From positions 1-7,700 of the forward strand of contig CAYQBA010000202.1 of assembly GCA_964415605.1 (NCBI GenBank): a stretch of 7,700 nucleotides of DNA, read 5' to 3'. The position numbers were made by a program, and so were the translations under genes. Shown here piece by piece: positions 1 to 7,167 of the stretch; within the stretch, counting starts at the first letter, position 1, and every line of letters begins with the position of its first letter. The notes under the pieces were generated by a model. The model had not been told where the DNA came from, made no database searches, and saw nothing but the letters and a program-made list of their open reading frames with translations. Origin of the DNA: UCB3 sp964415605 (lineage in GTDB: Bacteria > Chloroflexota > Anaerolineae > Epilineales > Epilineaceae).

Positions 1-1389
1 CGGCGGCTCGGGCTTGTCGGTCGGCGCCGGCGGCGGGTTGGTCGGCGGCGGGGCCGCCGTGGGCGGCTTGTCGCGGTCCCGGCGGCCCTGGCCGCCCCCG
101 CCGGGCGCCGGGCTGGCCGTTGCGGCGGGCTCGAGCGTGGCGGTCTCGACGGCGGTCGGCGGCACGGGCGTCCACGTGATGCGCGGCCGGTAGGGCTGCG
201 TGGCGGTGGCCGGCTCCGGGCCGAGGCTGACGGCGATCTGGACCGTCGTGTCTGCGGCCACCGTCACGCCCGCGTCCGGATCTTGGCTGATCACGAAGCC
301 CGGCGCCACGGTCGAGGAGTGCTGCCGGATGGTGTCGACGCCGAGGTAGTGGCCGCGGATGAGCTGTTCGGCGTCGTCCTGGGTGCGGCCGACCACGTCC
401 GGCACGGCGATGGGGGTCGGCGTGACGGGCGTGGGGGATTCGGCGGGCGCGGGGGCCGTGACCGACGGGATCGCCGTGGCGGGGGCCGGCGTCACGAGCG
501 GCACGGCGTGTGCCATCTGGGCCGTGGGCGCCTCGGGGGCCGGTGCGCGGCGCAACCGGGCCACGCCATCGTTCAGCACGCCGAAGATCTCCCCACGGAA
601 CAAGACGAGCGCGGCCAGGAGCGCCAGGGTCCCGGCGCCGAGCATCACGGTGGGCCACGAGATCTCGGGCATTGGCATGGCCGGGGCGGGCATCGCCACC
701 GGCTCGAACGGCCGCACGACCAGCGCGGTCATGTCGTCGGCGGCGCCGGCAGCGCGGGCCCGCGACACCAGCTCACCGGCACTGGCATCCGGGGCGCCAT
801 GCGCGACGATCTCGGCGATTCGGTCGTCGGGCACGTGGGCGTAGACGCCGTCGGTGCACAGGACGATCTGGTCGGCCGGCCCAAGCGGGATGCCGTCGGA
901 TACGACGGGGTGAGGCGCCGCCGCTTTCCCGAGCTGGGCCGTGCCGTCCGACGCGTCGTCGGTGAGCCGGAAGGCCCGGCCGTCGCGCACCAGGTAGGCC
1001 CGCGCGTCGCCGACGTGCCCGACGATCAGCTCGTCGCCGCGGACGACGACCGCCACGGCCGTGACGCCCGCGGCCGGGTCCGGCTGGTCGGTGAGGGCTT
1101 CGCGCAGGGCATGGTCGGCCACGAGGAACGCGCTGGCCAGCGCGTCGGCGCGGCCGTAGGCCCGCACGGCGCCATAGTACGATCGCACGAGCGTGCGGAT
1201 GGTCTGATCCGCGAGCGCGGTTCCACGTTCGCCGCTGCCGGCACCATCGGCCACGACGTAGATGCTGCCGGCGAGGTCGGACAGCCGCAGGTCGTCCGGC
1301 CGGTAGAAGCCGAGCTTGTCCTGGTTGACCGCCCGGTTGCGGCCGTGCTCGCTGGCGTAGCCCAGCAGGGGGTCGGTTCGTGCGCTCAC
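1..1389 (-). CDS. PP2C-family Ser/Thr protein phosphatase with one transmembrane helix and a PASTA domain (C-terminus cut by left edge)
   Basis: Reading leftwards from GTG at 1389 gives 463 codons without a stop, running off the window. Residues 1-226 are a PP2C (PPM) metal-dependent phosphatase domain that removes phosphate from Ser/Thr. It shows NRAVNQD (metal ligand D24), VVADGAG (D48-G49), GVTAVAVV, VGHVGDARAYL, LCTDGV (D180-G181) and ADDMT (D218). The stretch between LTDD and LCTDG is only about 30 residues, so the flap subdomain looks short. A hydrophobic helix lies at about 247-264. Then comes a Pro/Thr/Ala-rich linker, one PASTA domain at about 327-391 (VPDVVG, DAEQLI, ISQDPDAG) and a Pro-rich tail. 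PASTA domains usually bind peptidoglycan fragments and sit on PknB-type kinases and penicillin-binding proteins. The inferred topology is a cytoplasmic phosphatase with an outside sensor. GAGG five bases upstream of the GTG, and no earlier in-frame start, support this start. Confidence 0.9.
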   Translation of the reverse strand, partial: MSARTDPLLGYASEHGRNRAVNQDKLGFYRPDDLRLSDLAGSIYVVADGAGSGERGTALADQTIRTLVRSYYGAVRAYGRADALASAFLVADHALREALTDQPDPAAGVTAVAVVVRGDELIVGHVGDARAYLVRDGRAFRLTDDASDGTAQLGKAAAPHPVVSDGIPLGPADQIVLCTDGVYAHVPDDRIAEIVAHGAPDASAGELVSRARAAGAADDMTALVVRPFEPVAMPAPAMPMPEISWPTVMLGAGTLALLAALVLFRGEIFGVLNDGVARLRRAPAPEAPTAQMAHAVPLVTPAPATAIPSVTAPAPAESPTPVTPTPIAVPDVVGRTQDDAEQLIRGHYLGVDTIRQHSSTVAPGFVISQDPDAGVTVAADTTVQIAVSLGPEPATATQPYRPRITWTPVPPTAVETATLEPAATASPAPGGGGQGRRDRDKPPTAAPPPTNPPPAPTDKPEPP

Positions 1390-1449
1390 GTCAGCCTCGG
1401 ATCTGGGACGCGGGTCGGCATGGGCATGGGTACGGCTCGCCGGCGCGCG

Positions 1450-1459
1450 CTTCGCGAAG
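1450..1459. promoter_or_regulatory. 10-bp perfect palindrome at the phosphatase promoter start site (possible operator)
   Basis: CTTCGCGAAG reads the same on both strands. It overlaps the last bases of the leftward -10 hexamer and the expected transcription start. Such a position would suit a repressor site, but short CG-rich palindromes also arise by chance in DNA of this composition. Confidence 0.25.
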
Positions 1460-1487
1460 TGTAGTTGAACCCAAACAAGGCGGTCAA
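1458..1487 (-). promoter_or_regulatory. Sigma70-like promoter for the phosphatase gene
   Basis: On the minus strand, TTGACC (1487-1482) is followed by an 18-bp spacer and TACACT (1463-1458). Transcription would start near 1450, leaving a leader of about 60 bases before the GTG start. Both hexamers are close to consensus in an otherwise extremely GC-rich stretch. Not experimentally supported. Confidence 0.55.
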
Positions 1488-1543
1488 GGCACGCGACCGG
1501 CGAAGGCGGGCGGCGAGGGGCCGCACGGATGTGCGAATGGCTA

Positions 1544-1552
1544 TGCTATAAT
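1544..1552 (+). promoter_or_regulatory. Extended -10 promoter for the infA-lipoprotein-ccm operon
   Basis: TGCTATAAT is a perfect extended -10 element: TG, one base, then consensus TATAAT at 1547-1552. No good -35 hexamer lies 16-18 bp upstream, which is typical of extended -10 promoters. Transcription would begin near 1559, giving a leader of about 33 bases before the TTG start of infA. This excludes the ATG at 1529, which lies upstream of the promoter, as a usable start. Confidence 0.7.
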
Positions 1553-1577
1553 GATGTGGACAATCTTCTGAATCGCG

Positions 1578-1584
1578 AGAGGAG
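1578..1584 (+). promoter_or_regulatory. Ribosome binding site that fixes the TTG start of infA
   Basis: AGAGGAG sits seven bases before TTG at 1592, an ideal spacing. Together with the promoter position, this selects the TTG over the in-frame ATG at 1529. Confidence 0.7.
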
Positions 1585-1591
1585 CACGCGT

Positions 1592-1840
1592 TTGGCGAAC
1601 CCGGAGGACAAGCTCGAGATCGAAGGGGTGGTGACCGAGGCCCTGCCCAACACCATGTTCAAAGTACGCCTCGACAACGGCCACGAAGTGCTGGCCTACT
1701 TGTCGGGTCGGATGAAGAAGTACTACATCAAGGTGCTGTTGGGTGATCGCGTGCGGGTGGAGCTGACGCCGTACGACCTCACGCGCGGTCGGATCACCTA
1801 TCGGCACAAGGCGCAGGCGGCGGTCCGCGTCGAGTCGTGA
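1592..1840 (+). CDS. infA: Translation initiation factor IF-1 (stand-alone copy)
   Basis: The 82-residue product is an S1-like OB-fold protein that occupies the A site of the 30S subunit during initiation, with IF-2 and IF-3. The family pattern is plain: EIEGVVTEALPNTMFKVRL, NGHEVLAYLSGRMKK, GDRVRVELTPYDLTRGRI and TYRHK. The usual LPGD turn is LLGD here. Family members normally end just after the TYR-K motif at about 72 residues; this one adds about nine residues (AQAAVRVES). The start is TTG, chosen from the ribosome binding site and the promoter. infA often lies among ribosomal protein genes (with rpmJ and rpsM), but here it heads a unit with a lipoprotein gene one base downstream and then ccm genes. 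It could be the only IF-1 or a second copy. Confidence 0.93.
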   Translation: MANPEDKLEIEGVVTEALPNTMFKVRLDNGHEVLAYLSGRMKKYYIKVLLGDRVRVELTPYDLTRGRITYRHKAQAAVRVES

Positions 1841-1841
1841 C

Positions 1842-2393
1842 GTGACGGCGTCCGCCAAGTTGAACCCGCGGGTCCGAGGCGTGGGTCGCGGGGGAGAGAC
1901 GGACCGCGACCCGCCCGCGTGGCGCGGGCCGGGCGCGGCCCGGCGGCACGCGCCCGTGGGGGTCATCTGCCTCGTGCTCAGCCTTGCCGGGTGCACGCGG
2001 GCACGTCCTTTCCCCACCGGGGTGACGCCGGCCACGGCCTTGCCTTCCCCGGTGGCCGCGGTGGCCGCCCCGGAGCCGACCTCTGTCGTCCAGCTGGTCG
2101 AGCCGACCGCCGGGATCACCGTGACGTCACCGATTCGGCTCAGCGGGGTGGCGCAGCTGGCGCCCGGCCGGGCGCTTGCGGCCCAGGTGTTCAGCCGATC
2201 TCCGGACGGCGGGCTGCGCTGGCGCGGGAACACACGTCTCGATGTGGGGTCCGACGGTCGCTTCTCTGGCACCGTGACCTACACGCTCCCCATCGCCAGC
2301 CCCGGGCTGCTCGAGCTGGCCGTGATCGACGCGGCCAACGGCCGCGTCGTCGATCGCCGCGCATCAGAGATTGCGCTCACCTCGACCCCTTGA
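1842..2393 (+). CDS. Putative lipoprotein with a Gmad2-like Ig-fold domain
   Basis: I cannot assign a biochemical role. The 183-residue frame opens with GTG one base after the infA stop, which suggests translational coupling. A polar, Arg-rich stretch of about 35 residues precedes a hydrophobic segment (VGVICLVLSLAGC) ending in a canonical lipobox, L48-A49-G50-C51. The mature protein would be lipid-anchored outside the membrane. A short Pro/Ala linker follows. Residues about 82-180 then form a beta-rich domain with the pattern QLVEPTAGITVTSPIRLSG, a GRFSGTVTY turn and a final LLELAVID strand. This resembles the Gmad2 immunoglobulin-like domain of bacterial surface and spore-germination proteins. 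That match is by eye and moderate. The long region before the signal peptide is odd. In-frame TTG (1860) and GTG (1881) are alternative starts, without strong ribosome binding sites. The ccmAB start follows after 33 bases. Confidence 0.75.
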   Translation: MTASAKLNPRVRGVGRGGETDRDPPAWRGPGAARRHAPVGVICLVLSLAGCTRARPFPTGVTPATALPSPVAAVAAPEPTSVVQLVEPTAGITVTSPIRLSGVAQLAPGRALAAQVFSRSPDGGLRWRGNTRLDVGSDGRFSGTVTYTLPIASPGLLELAVIDAANGRVVDRRASEIALTSTP

Positions 2394-2426
2394 CCTCGTG
2401 CCCGCGCGTGCCGGGTCTCTGGTCGC

Positions 2427-3929
<1,503 letters not shown>

Positions 3930-3931
3930 TC

Positions 3932-4672
3932 ATGACCGTTGACGCGAGTGTGCCCGCACGGCGAGGGCGCATGACCGGTGGCGCTGGCCGCGCCGAGATC
4001 ACGCTCGGCGCCCTGGCCGCGTGCTTCACCTTGCTGGGGCTCTACACGGCCGTGTTCGTGGCGCCCGCCGAGCGGGTGCTGGGTGAGACGATTCGCATCC
4101 TCTACGTCCACGCGGGCGCCGCGTGGACGGCCTACCTGGCCTATGCGGTCACCGCCGCCGGCAGCATCCTCTACCTGTGGCGCCGCGACCGGCGCTGGGA
4201 CCGCGTCGCGGTGGCGTCGGCCGAGCTGGGGGTCGTCCTGACGGCCGTGACGCTCGGCACCGGGATGCTGTGGGGCAAGGTGGCGCAGGGCTGGTGGTGG
4301 CGCTGGGACGACCCCCGCCTCGTCATCACGCTGTTCATGGGCTTCCTGTACGTGGCCTACCTCGTGTTGCGCCAGTACACCCACGGGGAGCCCCAGGCCC
4401 GGCTTTCGGCGGTCCTGGCGATCGTCGGGCTGCCGGTAATGATCCTCAACCACTTCGCGGTGACGCTCTGGAACCGCTATCACCCGCGGCCGATCTTCGG
4501 CCGGCCCGACGGTGCGGCGGTCGAAGGCGCGTCGTCCGAGTGGATCGTCTACGCCTTGCTGCTGTCGTTCGTGGCGTACACCGCGCTCTACCTGCACTTC
4601 ATGCTGGGGCGGATCCGGCTCGAGGCCGAACGCGACGCCGCGGCCGCGGCCTGGGCGGCGGGCGAGGGCTGA
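3932..4672 (+). CDS. ccmC: Cytochrome c maturation heme-handling protein CcmC
   Basis: The 246-residue product matches CcmC, the six-helix membrane protein that presents heme on the outer face of the membrane and attaches it to CcmE. E. coli CcmC is about the same length. The two conserved heme-ligand histidines are visible: H60 in RILYVHAGAAW and H184 in LWNRYHPRP. The Trp-rich WWD loop between them reads WGKVAQGWWWRWDDPRL (114-130). Membrane helices are near 24-44, 61-83, 96-113, 131-147, 157-176 and 203-226. The WWD motif deviates from the E. coli form: Q119 stands where Trp is usual, and an extra residue gives DDPRL instead of DARL. The gene starts three bases after the ccmAB stop, or overlaps it if ATG 3926 is used, so the two are co-translated. 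No ccmD-like short membrane ORF follows. Confidence 0.93.
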   Translation: MTVDASVPARRGRMTGGAGRAEITLGALAACFTLLGLYTAVFVAPAERVLGETIRILYVHAGAAWTAYLAYAVTAAGSILYLWRRDRRWDRVAVASAELGVVLTAVTLGTGMLWGKVAQGWWWRWDDPRLVITLFMGFLYVAYLVLRQYTHGEPQARLSAVLAIVGLPVMILNHFAVTLWNRYHPRPIFGRPDGAAVEGASSEWIVYALLLSFVAYTALYLHFMLGRIRLEAERDAAAAAWAAGEG

Positions 4673-4738
4673 TCGATCGCCTGCCGGCGGCGAGGTGCCG
4701 ACGCGCGTCGATCGATCGCGATTTGCCTGCCGACGGCG
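4671..4738 (+). repeat. Imperfect direct repeat with palindromic cores after ccmC
   Basis: GATCGATCGC occurs at 4671-4680 and again at 4710-4719. Each copy is followed by GCCTGCCGRCGGCG (4679-4692 and 4725-4738; one mismatch, and the second copy has five extra bases between the parts). Because GATCGATC is self-complementary, 4671-4679 can also pair with 4709-4717 as a 9-bp stem. Its loop holds a small inner hairpin (4685-4688 with 4697-4700). There is no clear T-run, so this is not a textbook terminator, though it may help end the ccm transcript. Confidence 0.45.
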
Positions 4739-4764
4739 CGACTCCGGGAGCGCGAACCACGCGC

Positions 4765-4772
4765 CGTGCACG
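4765..4772. promoter_or_regulatory. Palindrome abutting the -35 box of the amino-acid transporter promoter
   Basis: CGTGCACG is a perfect 8-bp palindrome ending at the base before TTGACG. Just upstream, GCGCG (4750-4754) and CGCGC (4760-4764) form a second inverted repeat around AACCA. The location suits an activator or repressor site. This is inference from position only. Confidence 0.25.
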
Positions 4773-4802
4773 TTGACGCCGCCGCGCTTCCCCCGGTATA
4801 CT
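4773..4802 (+). promoter_or_regulatory. Sigma70-like promoter of the aap operon
   Basis: TTGACG (4773-4778), an 18-bp spacer and TATACT (4797-4802) match the housekeeping promoter consensus closely. The start of transcription would be near 4809, giving a leader of about 109 bases before aapJ. This separates the transporter operon from the ccm genes. Confidence 0.7.
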
Positions 4803-4808
4803 CCGCCG

Positions 4809-4917
4809 GTCGTGTCCGGCCGCGCGGCGTCGGTGCTCCGCATGGCGCTTGACCCGCGCCGGCCCGCGCGACGTTGGCGGCTGATTCGATGACCGCAAGG
4901 CAAGGAGGCGAAAGACC
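4809..4917 (+). other. 5' leader of the aap operon with a possible 16-codon Arg-rich upstream ORF
   Basis: The region between the inferred transcription start and aapJ holds no known riboswitch that I recognise. It contains ATG 4842 to TGA 4892, which would encode MALDPRRPARRWRLIR, with six Arg in 16 residues, including CGA and CGT codons. There is no convincing ribosome binding site before this ATG. Arg codons are also common in random GC-rich frames, so translation is doubtful. Confidence 0.25.
4902..4908 (+). promoter_or_regulatory. Strong ribosome binding site of aapJ
   Basis: AAGGAGG, the best Shine-Dalgarno match in the window, lies nine bases before ATG 4918. It suggests high expression of the binding protein relative to the permeases, whose starts lack such a site. 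Confidence 0.8.
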
Positions 4918-6102
4918 ATGCGTGTGCGACGTTCGACCCGGGTGACGATGCTGCTGGCCGGGCTGCTGGCCACCTCCGCCTGCGGCCCCGGCCAGCCCGA
5001 GGCGCCAGCCGACACGCCCGCGGAGCCCGCCGCGGATGCCGCCCCCTCCGCCATGGCTGGCGACGCCGCTGCCGGCGGCGCGCAGATGACGGCCGCGACC
5101 GCGGCCCCACCCGACGCCGCGGCGGCCGCGGCGGGGGCGGCGGCCGTGACGGGCGGGCGCCTCAAGGTCGTCCAGGACCGCGGCAAGCTGGTCTGCGGCG
5201 TCAACGACCAGCTGCCGGGCTTCGGCTCGCTGAGCCCGGACGGGACGTATGCCGGCTTCGACGTCGACTTTTGCCGTGCGATCGCCGCCGCGGTGCTGGG
5301 CGATGCCGCGGCCGTGGAGTTCCGGCCGCTGACCGCCCAGCAGCGGTTCACCGCCCTTCAGACCGGCGAGGTCGACGTGCTGATCCGCAACACCACGTGG
5401 ACGCTCTCGCGTGACACCCAGAACGGGCTGGACTTCGGCCCCACCACGTTCTACGACGGCCAGGGCGTCATGGTGCGCAAGGACGCCGGCGCCAAGACCC
5501 TGGCGGACCTCAACGGGGCGACGATCTGCGTCACGTCGGGCACCACGACCGAGAAGAACCTCGAGGACGCCATGCGCGCCGAGGGGGTGACCTACACGCC
5601 GGTCGTCCTCGAGACCCCCGACGATCTCATGAACACGTATGACCAGGGTCGCTGCGACGCCGTGACGGCCGACCGCTCGGCGCTGGTCGCCCGGCAGCCG
5701 ACGCTGCTCGAGCCGGCGGCCCACGCCATCCTCGAAGCCACGCTCTCCAAGGAGCCGCTCGGCCCGGCGGTGCTGCAAGGCGACGCCCAGTGGGCCGATG
5801 TCGTGCGCTGGGTGGTCTACGGCACCATCGCCGCCGACGAGCTCGGCATCACGTCCCAGAACGTCGACGAGTTCATGGCCAGCGACAACCCCGAGATCCG
5901 GCGCATGCTCGGCGCCGAGGACAAGCTCGGCGAAGGGCTCGGGCTGGCGAACGACTACCTCGTGACCGTGTTGCGCGCGGTGGGCAACTACAGCCAGATC
6001 TACGATCGCAACCTCGGAGTCGAGACGTCGATCGACCTCGAACGTGGGCTCAACCAGTCGTGGGAGGCCGGTGGCCTGCTGTACAGCCCGCCGTTCCGCT
6101 GA
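4918..6102 (+). CDS. aapJ: General L-amino-acid ABC transporter substrate-binding lipoprotein (AapJ/BztA type)
   Basis: The 394-residue protein captures amino acids outside the membrane and delivers them to AapQ-AapM. An Arg-rich start and a hydrophobic stretch end at C22 in LLATSAC. This is a plausible lipid attachment site, although Thr at -3 is not the usual Leu. Residues 23-80 form an Ala/Pro/Asp-rich tether. Residues 81-394 are a type 3 solute-binding domain with family hallmarks: GKLVCGVNDQLPGF, GFDVDFCRAIAAAV, ALQTGEVDVLIRNTTWTLSR, ATICVTSGTTTEKNL, GRCDAVTADRSAL, SKEPLGPAV, RWVVYGTIAADELGI, VGNYSQIYDRNLG and the C-terminal GGLLYSPPFR. Four cysteines (93, 119, 204, 246) lie in the binding domain. 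Known AapJ proteins take a broad range of L-amino acids, so the substrate here cannot be named. It is first in its operon behind a strong promoter and ribosome binding site. Confidence 0.95.
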   Translation: MRVRRSTRVTMLLAGLLATSACGPGQPEAPADTPAEPAADAAPSAMAGDAAAGGAQMTAATAAPPDAAAAAAGAAAVTGGRLKVVQDRGKLVCGVNDQLPGFGSLSPDGTYAGFDVDFCRAIAAAVLGDAAAVEFRPLTAQQRFTALQTGEVDVLIRNTTWTLSRDTQNGLDFGPTTFYDGQGVMVRKDAGAKTLADLNGATICVTSGTTTEKNLEDAMRAEGVTYTPVVLETPDDLMNTYDQGRCDAVTADRSALVARQPTLLEPAAHAILEATLSKEPLGPAVLQGDAQWADVVRWVVYGTIAADELGITSQNVDEFMASDNPEIRRMLGAEDKLGEGLGLANDYLVTVLRAVGNYSQIYDRNLGVETSIDLERGLNQSWEAGGLLYSPPFR

Positions 6103-6105
6103 GCC

Positions 6106-7167
6106 GTGGCCCCGGGTCGGGCCGGCGTGACGGCGCGCGCGGCCCCGTTCTGGCGCGACGAGCGGGTGCTCGCGTGGCTGGCGCAGCTCGCGGTGGCCGC
6201 CATCGTGCTCGCCGTGCTCGGCTACGGTGTGCGGTCGATGGTGGCGGACCTGCAGGCCCGCGGCCTCGCGCCGGGGCTCGGGTTCCTCGGCAACACCGCC
6301 GGCTTCCGCATCGGCGAGGGCCTCGCGTTCGACGGTGCCACCGACACCTATGCCCGCGCCTTCGGCGTCGGCCTGGTCAACACGGCGCGCGTGGCGGTGG
6401 CCGGCATGGTGTTGGCCACGGGGCTGGGGCTGGCAATCGCCCTGGGCCGGCTGTCCGGCAACCCGCTCGTCGAGCGCCTGTGCCTCGCGTACGTCGAGGT
6501 CTTCCGCAACACGCCGCTCGTGGTGCAGCTGATCTTCTGGTACCAGGGGGTCGTGCTCCGGCTGCCGCCGATCGGGGACAGCCTCGCGATCGGGGCGGCC
6601 GCCGCGGCGGGCGGCGTCCAGGCGCTGGCCGACGGCGCCGCGCCGCGCGGCGCGTGGGTCTTCCTCAGCCAGCGCGGCCTGGCCCTGCCGGCGCTGACGG
6701 CCGATGGGATCGTCCTCCCGTCGCTGTCGCGGTTCAGCTACACCGGCGGCACCGTCGTGTCGCCCGAGCTCGCCGCGCTCTTGATCGGGCTCGTGGCCTA
6801 CACGGCCGCCTTTGTGGCCGAGGTGATCCGCGGCGGGATCCTGGCGGTGCCGGACGGCCAGCGTGAGGCGGCGCGCGCCCTCGGCTTGCACGAGGCGCAG
6901 CTCATGCGGCGCGTGGTGCTGCCCCAGGCGCTGCCGGTGATCGTGCCCCCGATGACCAACCAGTACCTCAACCTTGTCAAGAACTCCTCGCTGGCGATCT
7001 ACGTCGGGTTTCCGGACCTGTTCAACGTGAGCCTCACCATCGGCAACAACACCGGCCAGTTCGTCGTCGTGACGGCGCTGATCATGGCGGTGTACCTCGG
7101 CCTCAGCCTGATCACCTCGCTGGTCATGAACGTCTACAATCGCCGCGTGCAGGTCGTCGCGCGATGA
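6106..7167 (+). CDS. aapQ: General L-amino-acid ABC transporter permease AapQ
   Basis: This 353-residue inner-membrane permease pairs with AapM to form the import channel. After a membrane helix at about 22-42 it shows the family segments GFRIG, YVEVFRNTPLVVQLIFWYQGV (129-149) and SPELAALLIGLVAYTAAFVAEVIRGGI. The EAA loop EAARALGLHEAQLMRRVVLP (254-273) is the docking site for the ATPase AapP. After it come QYLNLVKNSSLA and MNVYNRRV near the C-terminus. Family members are typically nearer 400 residues. The shortfall seems to be in the middle (about 150-216), where fewer hydrophobic segments are present. The GTG start at 6106 lies three bases after the aapJ stop and lacks a clear ribosome binding site, so coupling is likely. 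GTG 6127 is an alternative start. The stop overlaps aapM. Confidence 0.93.
   Translation: MAPGRAGVTARAAPFWRDERVLAWLAQLAVAAIVLAVLGYGVRSMVADLQARGLAPGLGFLGNTAGFRIGEGLAFDGATDTYARAFGVGLVNTARVAVAGMVLATGLGLAIALGRLSGNPLVERLCLAYVEVFRNTPLVVQLIFWYQGVVLRLPPIGDSLAIGAAAAAGGVQALADGAAPRGAWVFLSQRGLALPALTADGIVLPSLSRFSYTGGTVVSPELAALLIGLVAYTAAFVAEVIRGGILAVPDGQREAARALGLHEAQLMRRVVLPQALPVIVPPMTNQYLNLVKNSSLAIYVGFPDLFNVSLTIGNNTGQFVVVTALIMAVYLGLSLITSLVMNVYNRRVQVVAR

Noticed and set aside
283..1464. Open frame of 393 codons on the plus strand opposite the phosphatase
   Set aside because: Low-complexity Arg/Gly/His product, antisense to a PP2C-PASTA gene whose motifs are unambiguous.
1529..1591. ATG at 1529 as start of infA
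   Set aside because: It lies upstream of the -10 element at 1547-1552, so it would not be on the transcript. The added residues do not match IF-1, and AGAGGAG precedes the TTG at 1592.
4671..4738. Start of a CRISPR array or attachment site
   Set aside because: Only two imperfect copies with no regular spacing, no cas genes, no tRNA and no integrase nearby.
5110..5150. GCC/GCG-rich tract in aapJ as a repeat element
   Set aside because: It encodes the Ala-rich tether of the lipoprotein. The periodicity is just codon repetition, with no exact unit.
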